Shown in pieces: positions 52,149 through 61,018 of a stretch of DNA of 64,000 nucleotides (within the stretch, counting starts at the first letter, position 1; each line of letters opens with the position of its first letter). Position numbers and translations under genes: made by a program. Origin of the DNA: Streptomyces sp. Ag109_O5-10 (GTDB taxonomy: Bacteria > Actinomycetota > Actinomycetes > Streptomycetales > Streptomycetaceae); assembly GCF_900105755.1 (NCBI RefSeq), contig NZ_FNTQ01000001.1:1-64000 (forward strand). Direction: 5' to 3'. The notes under the pieces were generated by a model. That model saw only the letters and a list, made by a program, of their open reading frames with translations, ran no database searches and was not told the DNA's origin.

Positions 52149-52805
52149 TCACCGGCCACCGGCTGGGCCGTCGTCCGGTCCGCGCTGCACGGCGAACGAC
52201 TCGATGTAGGCCAGCGCTCCGTACAGGGCGTCACGCAGAGGCGTGGAGTCGCCGGCCGCCTGGTCCAGCAGGGCGCCGCCCTGGAACGCGGCGGCGAGCA
52301 GGTGGGCGAGCGCGGCCGGGTCGGCCTCCGGCCGCAGCTCGCCGCGCTCACGCATCTTGCTCAGGCCGCGCGCGAACAGCTCCTGCCACCGCTCGAAGCC
52401 GTCGGCCACCGCGTCCCGGTGGGAGGGCTCGGCCTTGACGACCTCGGCGGCCAGGGAGCCGAACGTGCAGCCGCCGCGCACCATGGCCTGCGAGGCGATG
52501 TAGGAATCGGCCCACCGGTACAGGGCCGCGAAGCTGTCCAGTTCGCCCAGCTCGGGCGCCTGGTGGCGGGCGACGATGGTGTCGGCCTGCCAGGCGAGCA
52601 CCGCGCGCACCAGGGACTCCTTGGTGGGGAAGTGGCGCGTCAGCTGCGAGCCGCTGACTCCGGCGGCCTCGCGAATCTGCTCGTTGTTGGTGTTCTGCGC
52701 ACCGTGTTCGTAGATCAGCTCCGCGGCCGCCCTGACGATGCGTTCGCGCGTGGCCAGGCCCTTGGCGGTCAGCTTGCGACCCGGCGCTTCGCTGGTGGTG
52801 GTCAT
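52149..52805 (-). CDS. TetR family regulator of the adjacent MFS exporter
   Basis: The product is 218 aa from ATG 52805; in-frame ATGs slightly upstream are possible and no strong ribosome site is visible. The HTH is KGLATRERIVRAAAELIYEH with NNEQIREAAGVSGSQLTRHF. The C-terminal domain contains RGGCTFGSLAAEVVKAEPSH, the Cys-centred motif of the TetR_C group near flavin- or quinone-responsive regulators. It is divergent from the MFS gene at 52914 with two GGGCT/AGCCC palindromes between them, the classic repressor-exporter pair. Confidence 0.92.
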   Translation of the reverse strand: MTTTSEAPGRKLTAKGLATRERIVRAAAELIYEHGAQNTNNEQIREAAGVSGSQLTRHFPTKESLVRAVLAWQADTIVARHQAPELGELDSFAALYRWADSYIASQAMVRGGCTFGSLAAEVVKAEPSHRDAVADGFERWQELFARGLSKMRERGELRPEADPAALAHLLAAAFQGGALLDQAAGDSTPLRDALYGALAYIESFAVQRGPDDGPAGGR

Positions 52806-52828
52806 GGCGACCATCATACCGCAAGAAA

Positions 52829-52891
52829 GGGCTTGACAGCCCATTCTCTGAGGTGTTTTCTGGCTGCAGACAAAAAAGGGCTGACAAGCCC
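52829..52891. promoter_or_regulatory. paired TetR operators between regulator and MFS exporter
   Basis: GGGCTTGACAGCCC (52829-52842) and GGGCTGACAAGCCC (52878-52891) share the arms GGGCT and AGCCC and are 49 bp apart. Both are followed by CATT. The first overlaps a TTGACA box that could be the -35 of the exporter promoter, so binding would block transcription. The second lies 22 bp before the exporter start codon. Confidence 0.72.
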
Positions 52892-52913
52892 ATTTAATGG
52901 GGAGGCGGACGGG

Positions 52914-54353
52914 ATGTCCACACAGGCTGCACCGCAGGCGCCCGCGACGACGCCGCACACGGGCCCGGCTCCGGCCTCGGCCACGGCTACGGCCGGTACC
53001 GAGGCGGGTCACCCGCGCCGCTGGAGCATCATGGCGGTGCTGGGTGCCGTCGCCTTCATGGCGCAGCTCGACTTCTTCGTCGTCAACGTCGCCCTCGACG
53101 GGATCGACCGGTCGTTCCCGGGCGCGGGCGTCGCGAGCGTGTCGTGGGTGCTGTCGGCCTACGCGATCGTCTTCGCCGCCGTGCTCGTGCCCGCGGGCCG
53201 CATCGCGGACCAGTGGGGGCGCAAGAAGATGCTGTTGTCCGGAGTGGCGCTGTTCACCCTCACCTCCGCCGTCGCGGCCGCCGCACCGAGTCTCGGCGTG
53301 CTGGTGGCCGCCCGCGCCTTCCAGGCTGTCGGCGCGGCGATGATCGTGCCGACCTCGCTGGGTCTGCTCTACCCGAGCTTTCCCAGGCGCCAGCACACTC
53401 TGGTGGTCGGCCTGTGGGCGGGCGTGGGCGCGATCGCGGCCTCGGCGGGCCCGCCCGTCGGCGGTCTGCTTGTCACCCTCGACTGGCGGTGGATCTTCCT
53501 GATCAACGTTCCCGTCGGCATCGCCACCCTCGTCGCCGGTGCGCTGCTGCTGCCCGAGGTGCGCCAGCCCAGGGGTGCTGCCCTGCCGGATGCGGTCTCC
53601 GCCCTCGCACTGCTGCTGGCCGTGAGTCTGCTGGTGCTCGCCACCGTCCAGGGACCGGGGTGGGGCTGGACGGACATCCGCACCCTGGCCTTGTTCGTCG
53701 CAGCCGCCCTGGCCGGGGCCGCGACCGTCGAACGCACGCTGCGCGCCAAGGCGCCCGTGATCGAGAGGCAGCTGTTCGCCGTCCGGCCGTTCACCACGGC
53801 CACCGTGGCCCTGTTCCTGTTCTCCGCCGGCTTCGCGATCGTCCTGCTCAGCACCGCGCTGTTCATGCAGGAGGTCTGGCACTTCAGCCCGCTGCGCGCA
53901 GGCGTCTCGATCGCCCCGGCGCCCCTGGCCTCGATCGCCTTCGCGATGAACGCCGGACCCATCCAGCACCGCTTCGGACGCACCGTCCCCGCCGTGACCG
54001 GCACGCTGGCCATGGCACTCGCCGCCGGCTACTGGCTCGCGGCCGTGCACACCGCCCCCGACTACTGGGGCGGCATGTTCCCGGGCCTGATCCTGGTCGG
54101 CCTCGCCGGCGGTCTGGCCCAGGCACCGCTGTTCGCCGCCGCCGGCACCCTCGCACCCGAACGCGCCACCACCGGCAGCGCCGTACTCAACATGAGCCGG
54201 CAGATCGGCAGCGCCGTGGGGGTGGCCCTGCTCGTCGCCCTCACCCCCCAGGCCACGACCACCGCCTTCGACCACGCCTGGTGGGTCCAGGCCGGCGCCG
54301 GACTCGCCGCGGCCACCGCGCTGCTCGCCCTCCGGCCCCGCCACACCCCCTGA
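52914..54353 (+). CDS. MFS drug exporter, DHA2 (14-helix) family
   Basis: The product is 479 aa from ATG 52914, with GGGGAGG upstream. After a 35-residue Ala/Pro-rich tail come about 14 helices. Family motifs: FFVVNVALDGIDRSF (DHA2 motif D1), GRIADQWGRKKMLL (motif A), LDWRWIFLINVPVGI and the motif C-like region GAIAASAGPPVGG. Substrate is not predictable. Its divergent TetR and the palindromic operators suggest substrate-induced expression. The 150 bp after it lead to a three-gene redox/hydrolase set on the same strand. Confidence 0.93.
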   Translation: MSTQAAPQAPATTPHTGPAPASATATAGTEAGHPRRWSIMAVLGAVAFMAQLDFFVVNVALDGIDRSFPGAGVASVSWVLSAYAIVFAAVLVPAGRIADQWGRKKMLLSGVALFTLTSAVAAAAPSLGVLVAARAFQAVGAAMIVPTSLGLLYPSFPRRQHTLVVGLWAGVGAIAASAGPPVGGLLVTLDWRWIFLINVPVGIATLVAGALLLPEVRQPRGAALPDAVSALALLLAVSLLVLATVQGPGWGWTDIRTLALFVAAALAGAATVERTLRAKAPVIERQLFAVRPFTTATVALFLFSAGFAIVLLSTALFMQEVWHFSPLRAGVSIAPAPLASIAFAMNAGPIQHRFGRTVPAVTGTLAMALAAGYWLAAVHTAPDYWGGMFPGLILVGLAGGLAQAPLFAAAGTLAPERATTGSAVLNMSRQIGSAVGVALLVALTPQATTTAFDHAWWVQAGAGLAAATALLALRPRHTP

Positions 54354-54503
54354 CCACAGGACCGCGGCCACCCGGATCGGGGCCGCAATCACAGCCTCCT
54401 GCGCGGGCATCGCACGGACTCACTCATCTTCTGCGACACCCGCTCGAAGGTCTGACGCTGGAGTTCCCGCCAGCTCCCCTCTCAAGAAACGGAGATCATC
54501 ATC

Positions 54504-55382
54504 ATGGAACGCAACCTCCTCGTGATCGGGGCCACCGGCAAGACCGGCGGCCACACCACCGAACTCCTGCTCCAGCGCGGGCACCACGTCCGCGCACTCG
54601 TCCGCGGCCTCGACTCGCGCGCCGAGCGGCTCGCCGCCCTCGGAGCGGACATCGCGGAAGGCGACGTCCTCGACCTGGACTCCCTGGCCCGCGCGACCAA
54701 GGGGATCGACGCCCTGTACTTCACCTATCCGATCCGCCCCGGCCTGATGGACGCCACCGCGAACGTGGCCCAGGCGGCGGAGGAGAACGGGGTCCAGGCC
54801 ATCGTGAACATGTCGCAGATCTCCGCCCGCCGCGACACCGCCAGCAACGCAGCACGCCAGCACTGGGTCGCCGAACGCGTCCTGGACCGCTCCCCGGTCC
54901 CCGTCACCCACATCCGCCCGACCTTCTTCGCCCAGTGGCTGATCGACACCTGGGCCGACGGAACCGGTGAACTGCGCCTGCCGTTCGCCGACGGACGCCA
55001 CGCCCCCATCGCCGAGAGCGACCAGGCCAAGGTGATCGCGGCCATCCTGGAAGACCCCGCCCCGCACGCCGGCCAGATCTACCCGCTGTACGGAGCCGAG
55101 GAGCTCAACCACTACGAGATCGCCGAGAAGATGTCACGGGCGCTGGACCGCGAGGTCACCTACGTGCCCATCGAACTCGACGAGTTCGCCGCCATCCTGC
55201 ACGGCCGTGGCGCGCCCGACCACCTGATCCAGCACCTGCTCGCCGTGGCCGTCGACTACCGCAACGGCGTCTTCGCCGGCACCAACGACCTCGTGAAGAC
55301 GATCGGCGGCAGCGCCCCCCTCGACGTCGAGGGCTTCATCGCGCAGAACCGCGCGGCCTTCGACCTGCCCACCACCATCTGA
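54504..55382 (+). CDS. NmrA-like NAD(P)-binding oxidoreductase
   Basis: The product is 292 aa starting MERNLLVIGATGKTGGHTTE, with the NmrA/atypical SDR loop GATGKTGG. LVRGLDSRAERLAALGADIA and EGDVLDLDSLARATKGIDAL follow the family pattern, as does THIRPTFFAQWLID. No catalytic Tyr-x-x-x-Lys is present, as usual for NmrA-like proteins. GGAGATC lies upstream of ATG 54504. It is followed after 15 bp by an SDR gene and appears to be part of the same transcript. Confidence 0.92.
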   Translation: MERNLLVIGATGKTGGHTTELLLQRGHHVRALVRGLDSRAERLAALGADIAEGDVLDLDSLARATKGIDALYFTYPIRPGLMDATANVAQAAEENGVQAIVNMSQISARRDTASNAARQHWVAERVLDRSPVPVTHIRPTFFAQWLIDTWADGTGELRLPFADGRHAPIAESDQAKVIAAILEDPAPHAGQIYPLYGAEELNHYEIAEKMSRALDREVTYVPIELDEFAAILHGRGAPDHLIQHLLAVAVDYRNGVFAGTNDLVKTIGGSAPLDVEGFIAQNRAAFDLPTTI

Positions 55383-55397
55383 ACGCTGGAGAAGACA

Positions 55398-56228
55398 ATG
55401 AGTATCTGGTTCGTCACCGGATCGTCCCGGGGCTTCGGCCTGGAGATCACCCGTGCCGCCCTCGCGGCCGGCCACCAGGTGGTCGCCACCGCGCGGAAGC
55501 CCGACACCGTCCGCGAGCAGTTCCCCGACGCCGGCGACACGCTGCTCACCGTGGCGCTGGACGTGACCGACCCACAGAGCATCGAAGCGGCCGTCGACGC
55601 GGCGGTCGAGAAGTTCGGCCGGATCGACGTCCTGGTCAACAACGCCGGCACCGGACTGCTCGCCGCCGTCGAAGAGTCCGACGACGCCGCCGTCCGCGCG
55701 GTGTACGAGACCAACGTGTTCGGCCCGCTCGCCGTCCAACGCGCCGTACTGCCGGTACTGCGGCGTCAGCGCTCCGGCCACGTGATCAACATCAGCTCCA
55801 TCGCCGGCTTCGCCACCGCGCCGGGCTGGGGCATCTACGCCTCCACGAAGTTCGCCGTCGAAGGCTTCACCGAGACCCTCCACACCGAACTGGCCCCCCT
55901 CGGCATCCACGTCACCCTCGTGGAACCCGGCTTCTTCCGCACCGACTTCCTCGACCCCGCCAACCTGCACACCGGCCCCGACACCATCAACGACTACGCG
56001 CCCACCGTCGGCGCCATGCGCACAGCCGCCGCGAGCCTCAACCACACCCAGCCCGGCGACCCGGCCAAGGCCGCGCGCGCCATCGTCGAGATGGCCGACA
56101 CCCCCGAGCCGCCCCAACGCCTCCCGCTCGGAGGCGACACCCTGCAAGCCTTCGACGCCAAGCTGGACGCCTTCCGCAAGGACATGGACGCCTGGCGGCA
56201 CGTCGCCCTCGCCACCGACCACGACTAG
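55398..56228 (+). CDS. classical SDR family oxidoreductase
   Basis: The product is 276 aa starting MSIWFVTGSSRGFGLEITRA. The TGxxxGxG loop is intact, as are LDVTDPQSIEAAVDAAVEKF, NNAGTG, the catalytic Ser in HVINISSIAGFATAPGWG, and YASTK (YxxxK). C-terminal features VEPGFFRTDFLD agree with classical SDRs of the KR-like/ketone reductase type. GGAGAAG precedes ATG 55398. It is the middle gene of the NmrA-SDR-hydrolase set. Confidence 0.94.
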   Translation: MSIWFVTGSSRGFGLEITRAALAAGHQVVATARKPDTVREQFPDAGDTLLTVALDVTDPQSIEAAVDAAVEKFGRIDVLVNNAGTGLLAAVEESDDAAVRAVYETNVFGPLAVQRAVLPVLRRQRSGHVINISSIAGFATAPGWGIYASTKFAVEGFTETLHTELAPLGIHVTLVEPGFFRTDFLDPANLHTGPDTINDYAPTVGAMRTAAASLNHTQPGDPAKAARAIVEMADTPEPPQRLPLGGDTLQAFDAKLDAFRKDMDAWRHVALATDHD

Positions 56229-56293
56229 AACGCCACCTTTCGACTCTGCCACCCCCTGGACGGGCAACTCCCCTGTACCTGAAGGAAAAATCC

Positions 56294-57136
56294 ATGCCAA
56301 GCCACCTGTTCGACTCGGCCGAGACGCGGCACGTCGACGCCCCGCACGGAGCGCTCGCCTACCGCGAGGTCGGGCCGGCCACCGCAGCGCCCCTGCTGCT
56401 CCTGAACCGCTTTCGCGGCACACTCGACCACTGGGACCCCGCCCTGCTCGATGTGCTCGCGGCCCACCGTCGCGTGATCGTCTTCGACAGCGCCGGTGTC
56501 GGATACTCCGGCGGAGAGCCGACCGACACCGTTCGCGGCATGACCGAGGTCGCAGTGGCCTTCCTGGACGCCCTCGGACTGCAGAAGGTGGACCTGCTGG
56601 GCTGGTCCATGGGCGGTTTCGTCGCACTCGACCTGGCCCTTGAACGCCCTGAGCGGGTACGCCGACTCGTCGTCGCGGGCAGCGGCCCCGGCGGCGTGCC
56701 CGGCAACCCGGGCCCGGACCCGAGGGTCCCCGAGCACGCCCTGCGTGAGAAGAACGACTACGAAGACTTCCTCTTCCTCTTCTACCCCGAGACCGAGACC
56801 GGCCGGAGCGCGGGACTGGACTCCCTGCGCCGCATCGACCGGCGCCTAGCCCGCTCCGGGCAGGACGTGCCGGCGCCTGTGCGCGAGGCCCAGATGAACG
56901 CCATCGTCCGGTGGAACAGCGGCATCGACTCCGCCTGGAGCCGCCTCGACGACCTCGCGGTGCCGGCCCTGTTCGCCAACGGCGCCCACGACGCGATGGA
57001 ACACGTGTACCAGACGTACGCCATGGCCCAGGCCGTCCCCAACTCCAAGACCGTCATCTACGGAGACGCCGGTCACGCCTTCCTCTTCCAGCACCCCGAG
57101 GACTTCGGCGGCGAAGTCCTGCGTTTCATCGAGTGA
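56294..57136 (+). CDS. alpha/beta hydrolase
   Basis: The product is 280 aa. ATG 56294 follows GAAGGA. The nucleophile Ser105 is in LLGWSMGGFVALDLALERPE, the oxyanion region is LLLNRFRGTLDHWDPALLDV, the acid is probably in LFANGAHDAMEHVYQ, and the His is in GDAGHAFLFQHPEDF. The LNRFRGTLDHWDP form of the oxyanion loop is typical of a large actinobacterial clade without assigned substrate. It ends the run of plus-strand genes that began with the MFS exporter. Confidence 0.93.
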   Translation: MPSHLFDSAETRHVDAPHGALAYREVGPATAAPLLLLNRFRGTLDHWDPALLDVLAAHRRVIVFDSAGVGYSGGEPTDTVRGMTEVAVAFLDALGLQKVDLLGWSMGGFVALDLALERPERVRRLVVAGSGPGGVPGNPGPDPRVPEHALREKNDYEDFLFLFYPETETGRSAGLDSLRRIDRRLARSGQDVPAPVREAQMNAIVRWNSGIDSAWSRLDDLAVPALFANGAHDAMEHVYQTYAMAQAVPNSKTVIYGDAGHAFLFQHPEDFGGEVLRFIE

Positions 57137-57190
57137 CCCGGCCGGTACACAAGATCCCGTGCCCGTTCGCTTGCGGGGCCGCAGCAGAAC

Positions 57191-57505
57191 GTGGCCCCGC
57201 AAGCTCAGCAGGCGTACGTGGATCGCGCGCCGGACGCCGGCGCCAAGCTGCACCTGATCCAGGCGGCACCGCCCGCACACCGCGACGCGGCACGCCACCT
57301 GGTGCACCAGGCCTTCGCGGCAGGCCTGGACCGGGTGTTCCTGCTGTCGGCGACGGCGGCGACGGTCGGCGGACTGATCGTCCTGATCCTGGTACGACCG
57401 CAGCCCCGGACAGCCACGGCACACGGCGACGGCGCCCCGGCCGTACCCGCACCGGACCGTTCCCCGAGCCCGGCCGCCGCCGATCCTGGTGGGCACACGG
57501 CATAA
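57191..57505 (+). pseudogene. C-terminal fragment of a DHA2-type MFS transporter
   Basis: The 104-codon reading contains QAYVDRAPDAGAKLHLIQAA, PPAHRDAARHLVHQAFAAGL and the last membrane helix VFLLSATAATVGGLIVLILV with a Pro-rich tail, which is the C-terminal end of EmrB/QacA-like exporters. The other 13 helices are missing, and a GTG at 57191 has no good ribosome site. It is a truncated gene end. Confidence 0.72.
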
Positions 57506-57522
57506 CGTGTTCGACCGAGGAT

Positions 57523-57560
57523 CCTGCCGGGCCGCCCGCAGACACGGGCGGCCCGGCAGG
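57523..57560. terminator. hairpin terminator
   Basis: CCTGCCGGGCCGCCCG and CGGGCGGCCCGGCAGG form a perfect 16-bp stem with loop CAGACA. It follows the MFS fragment by 17 bp and is probably its original terminator. Confidence 0.82.
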
Positions 57561-57649
57561 GTCCTGGTGTTACCACTACATGTGTTGCACCTGCTAGCGT
57601 CCACGAAACAGACGCTGAGCTGCGCAAGACCGGACGAGTCTGCCTCGCG

Positions 57650-57793
57650 CTACGGGTGCTGCCCCAGAGAACCCATGTCGTCCACGTGGTACTGGTGAAA
57701 GCGCACCGAGTGATCCTCGGTCGCGCTGACCACGTGTACCGGCACCGTGACCAGACCGAAGCTGATCGCGCCGGACCAGATACTCCGGGGCAT
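57650..57793 (-). pseudogene. Ku protein 5' fragment (NHEJ)
   Basis: From ATG 57793, preceded by GGAGGT, the minus strand reads MPRSIWSGAISFGLVTVPVH then VVSATEDHSVRFHQYHVDDM, the highly conserved N-terminus of bacterial Ku. Ku binds DNA ends and recruits ligase LigD in non-homologous end joining. After GSLGQHP a TAG stops the frame, and nothing further matches, so only 47 of about 300-360 residues remain. The intact 5' end with its ribosome site shows that the gene was cut from its 3' side. Confidence 0.85.
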
Positions 57794-57839
57794 CGCAGAC
57801 CTCCGTCACAGCGGGCCCCGAGTTCTTGTGGGATCTCAG

Positions 57840-57884
57840 ATCCCATGGCCGAATCTCAGGGGAAATGGACAATCCGTGGCCGAA
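57840..57884. repeat. short direct repeats upstream of the TnsA/TnsB remnant
   Basis: ATCCCATGGCCGAA (57840-57853) and AATCCGTGGCCGAA (57871-57884) share TGGCCGAA and an ATCC lead, about 31 bp apart. Tn7-like transposons carry several TnsB-binding repeats near their ends, and this lies 130 bp upstream of the TnsA-like gene. The rest of 57885-58014 shows no gene. The role is inference. Confidence 0.35.
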
Positions 57885-58014
57885 CGGCCTCGGACGTGAG
57901 ACGGCCTGGTCAGCCTGTTCACTCTTTGGAGTGGGTCAGACGTGACTGAGACCTTCTTTGGACAGTCTCCTGTCAGGAAGGCCGGTCGGCATCCGGCCCG
58001 CCCTGGGGGACGCC

Positions 58015-58734
58015 ATGGACAGTGCCGAGATCACTCTCAGTATTCGCCGTGAGGACGGTGCCGTCGACGAGATCCGGGACCGGTCGTCAGCGTCGCTCGA
58101 TCTGATGCGCTCGGCCGCCCCGTGGCGGACGTTCCGCTGGTACAGGGGGCAGGGGCACTACTCGGGCACGTACTGGTCGGCAACGACGCAGAGCCACGTG
58201 CTCTACGAATCTCGGCTCGAACTTGCCTGCCTGCTCTTCGCCGACTTCGACTCCTCCGTGCACGGCATGGTGGCGCAGCCGTTTCTGCTGAAGGCCGTGA
58301 TCGACGGGAGGATCCGTAAGCACATCCCGGACTACTTCTTGATCACTGAGCACGGTCCTGTGGTTGTGGACGTCAAGCCGCGGCGCCGGTTGGCGAACCC
58401 GGAGGTCGCGTCGACCATGGCGTGGACTCGGCAAGCGATGGCAGAACGGCAGTGGCACTACGAGGTATGGAGCGAGCCTCCCGCGATCGAGCTGGATAAC
58501 ATCCGCTTCCTTGCGGGGTTCCGACGCGAACGGCTATTTGCATCTGACCTTCTGGACGAGCTCCGCGACACCGATCTTGAGGGGGTCCCGATCAGTCAGG
58601 CGCCGGTTCACCTCCCCGGACGCCCACAGCCGTACGTACGTGCCGCAATCCATCACCTGCTGTGGAGGCACGAGTTGGCAACGGACCTTGCTGATCCTCT
58701 GCGTCCCTCTTCGGTGTTGAGGAGGACGGGATGA
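58015..58734 (+). CDS. TnsA-like transposon endonuclease subunit
   Basis: The product is 239 aa from ATG 58015, with GGGGGAC upstream. The core shows the TnsA N-terminal endonuclease outline: VLYESRLELACLLFADFDSS (Glu65/69), HIPDYFLITEHGPVVVDVKP (Asp106, then the D-V-K of the E-D-QxK/VDxKP type). In Tn7 TnsA cuts the 5' strands so the element leaves by cut-and-paste. Actinobacterial TnsA-like proteins usually lie next to a Mu-type transposase, as here, where the next gene overlaps the stop by ATGA. The frame is intact. Confidence 0.85.
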   Translation: MDSAEITLSIRREDGAVDEIRDRSSASLDLMRSAAPWRTFRWYRGQGHYSGTYWSATTQSHVLYESRLELACLLFADFDSSVHGMVAQPFLLKAVIDGRIRKHIPDYFLITEHGPVVVDVKPRRRLANPEVASTMAWTRQAMAERQWHYEVWSEPPAIELDNIRFLAGFRRERLFASDLLDELRDTDLEGVPISQAPVHLPGRPQPYVRAAIHHLLWRHELATDLADPLRPSSVLRRTG

Positions 58735-59197
58735 GCAGTGCTCACGGCCGGGTCGGGGCGGGCTCGCGTTTCCAGTACGACGGAGATGTTGTCGAGGTCG
58801 TCGAGATGACGGCTACGGCAGCGGGCAACGAGGTGATCCTCCGGAACGATCGGGGGCAGGTTCGGCGCCTGGCGTTGAAGGAACTGCTGTTCTCCGACCG
58901 AGCGCAGCTGATCCTAGAGCAAGCAGGGCCGACGGCCACCGACGTCGAGCAGATCGCTTCCGTGGTCCTGAGCCAGCTGCATCCGGACGAACGCCGACGG
59001 ATCTTGGAACGGGCCGAGCACGTCCGCGAAGTGCTCACCGGATACCGCTCCGGGAGCCCGGAGCTGCCACGCGAGGGCGAGCCGTGCCCCACGTACGCAC
59101 CCGGCACCTCGTTGGAGGCCAGGTGTGCGGCGAAGGCAGCTGAACTGGGAGTTGCACCGCGGTCAGTGAGGCGTTGGGTGGGTCTGTCAAACGAACG
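58731..59197 (+). pseudogene. TnsB-like (Mu-type) transposase, truncated by an ISL3 element
   Basis: The frame overlaps the TnsA-like stop and reads GRVGAGSRFQYDGDVVEVVE, RLALKELLFSDRAQLILEQA, RILERAEHVREVLTGYRSGS and AAELGVAPRSVRRWVGLS, the N-terminal DNA-binding region of actinobacterial Mu/TnsB-type transposases (about 650-700 aa when whole). It breaks at the ISL3 element starting at 59198. The catalytic DDE domain is not found beyond the IS, so the rest of the transposon has been lost. Confidence 0.8.
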
Positions 59198-60824
59198 GCC
59201 CTGTCTCACATTCGGTGGTGACGGAGAGTCCTGATGCATCGTTGGTATCCGTGTGAAGGACGTCAACGAGACTGTGCAGACGGTGTTTTCGGGGCTGTCC
59301 CCGCTGGTCATCGGTGATGTGGTCGATGAGGGCGAGCGGGTCGTGGTGCGGGCACGTACTCCGCAGAACGCTGCGGTCTGTCCGGTGTGCGGGGCGTTAT
59401 CAGGGCGGGTGCACGGCTATCACTGGCGCACGGTGGCCGACGTGCCGATCGATGACCGGCGGGTGGTGGTCCTTGTGCGGGTGCGGCGTCTGGTGTGTCC
59501 CACGCGCGGTTGCTGCCATACCTTCCGGGAACAGGTGCCCGGTGTCCTGGAGCGATACCAGCGACGCACGGCCCGCCTGACCATGCAGGTCAAGGCCGTG
59601 GTCAAGGAGTTAGCGGGCCGAGCGGGATCACGTCTGCTGGCGCTACTCGCGGTGGGTCTGTCTCGCCACACAGCCCTGCGCACTCTGCTGCGCATCCCGT
59701 TGCCCACCGGGCGGGTGCCCCGTGTGATCGGCGTCGACGACTTCGCTCTGCGCCGGCGCCACCGCTACGCCACCGTGATCATCGATGCCGAGACCCATGA
59801 GCGCATCGACGTGTTGCGCGACCGCACGGCCGACACCCTGGAAGCGTGGCTACACGCACATCCGGGCGTCGCGGCCGTGTGCCGTGACGGCTCGGCGACC
59901 TATGCCGAGGCCATCCGCCGTGCCCTGCCTGACGCGGTGCAAGTCGGTGATCGCTGGCATTTATGGAAGAACCTGTGCGAAGCCGCCCTGAGTGAGGTGA
60001 AGGCGCACAGCGCTTGCTGGGCCACCGTACTGGACGCGCCGATCTACGACGGCCCCCGCGCCCAGACCACCCTCGAACGCTGGCATCAGGTTCATGGCCT
60101 GCTCGAGAAGGGCGTGGGCCTGCTCGAATGCGCCCGCCGCCTGCAACTGGCCCTGAACACCGTCAAACGCTACGCCCGAGCAGACCGGCCCGAGCGCATG
60201 TTCCGCGTCCCCAAGTACCGTGCCAGCCTGGTCGATCCCTACCGCGAGTACCTGCGCAAACGCCGAGCTGAAGACCCCGGCGTCCCGGTCCAGCACCTCT
60301 TCGAAGAGATCAAGGCTCTCGGCTTCACGGGCTGTCTGAACCTCCTGCACAAGTACATCAACCAGGGCCGCGCGGACGCCGACCGCAGCCACATCTCGCC
60401 GCGCCGGCTCGCCCGGATGCTGCTGACCAGGCCCGACAACCTCACAGCCGAGCAGCACGATCTCCTGGCCAAACTCACCGCGGCCTGCGCCGAGATGACC
60501 CAACTGAGCGCGGGCATCAGGGGCTTCGCCCCGCTTCTTACGCCACACACCGACAACCCCGATGCGCTCACGCGCTGGATCACCCAGGTCCGAACAGCTG
60601 ATCTGCCCCACCTTCACGCCTTCACCCGGGGCCTGGACCGGGACATCGACGCCGTGATCGCCGCCCTCACGCTTCCCTACAGCAACGGCCCCACCGAGGG
60701 CGTCAACACCAAGACCAAACGGATCGCGCGCCAGATGCACGGACGAGCAAGCTTCACCCTGCTCCGGCACCGCATCCTCCTCGGATAACAGCACGCTCCG
60801 CCACCACCGAATGCGAGACAGGGC
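59198..60824 (+). mobile_element. ISL3-family insertion sequence, apparently complete
   Basis: The ends are 29-bp inverted repeats with two mismatches, starting GCCCTGTCTC (59198-59226 and 60796-60824). A 6-bp direct repeat CGAACG flanks them (59192-59197 and 60825-60830); the family usually duplicates 8 bp. One intact transposase gene fills the 1,627-bp element. Beyond the right end the sequence does not resume the TnsB-like gene. Confidence 0.87.
59253..60788 (+). CDS. ISL3-family transposase
   Basis: The product is 511 aa from GTG 59253. The N-terminal zinc-finger is CPVCGALSGRVHGYHWRTVA with VCPTRGC. An HTH region follows, then the DDE domain: VIGVDDFALRRRHRYATVII (first Asp), VCRDGSATYAEAIRRALPDA (second Asp), QVGDRWHLWKNLCEA and the C-terminal SNGPTEGVNTKTKRIARQMH (catalytic Glu). 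All ISL3 hallmarks are present and the frame is open, so it is probably active. Confidence 0.95.
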   Translation: MKDVNETVQTVFSGLSPLVIGDVVDEGERVVVRARTPQNAAVCPVCGALSGRVHGYHWRTVADVPIDDRRVVVLVRVRRLVCPTRGCCHTFREQVPGVLERYQRRTARLTMQVKAVVKELAGRAGSRLLALLAVGLSRHTALRTLLRIPLPTGRVPRVIGVDDFALRRRHRYATVIIDAETHERIDVLRDRTADTLEAWLHAHPGVAAVCRDGSATYAEAIRRALPDAVQVGDRWHLWKNLCEAALSEVKAHSACWATVLDAPIYDGPRAQTTLERWHQVHGLLEKGVGLLECARRLQLALNTVKRYARADRPERMFRVPKYRASLVDPYREYLRKRRAEDPGVPVQHLFEEIKALGFTGCLNLLHKYINQGRADADRSHISPRRLARMLLTRPDNLTAEQHDLLAKLTAACAEMTQLSAGIRGFAPLLTPHTDNPDALTRWITQVRTADLPHLHAFTRGLDRDIDAVIAALTLPYSNGPTEGVNTKTKRIARQMHGRASFTLLRHRILLG

Positions 60825-61018
60825 CGAACGATTTACAGTCCCATCGGGACAGCCCTGCTGGGTCAGGCTTTCTTGGTGGAGGCTGTGGCCGAGGGGCAGA
60901 CACCGCCGTATCGAACGGCAAGTGAGGTCAGCACAGTTGAGGAAAGAAGCGACTACCGGCGCGCGCGTCCCGCCGCCTTGCGTGTCCCGCCGGCCGGCGC
61001 CTCGATGCTGTTCCTGGT

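Noticed and set aside
52806..54410. Upstream extension of the TetR frame through the MFS gene
   Set aside because: The TetR HTH starts at 52805; the extension is antisense to the MFS exporter.
55134..56627. 497-codon minus-strand reading opposite the SDR gene
   Set aside because: Antisense shadow; the plus strand has complete SDR motifs.
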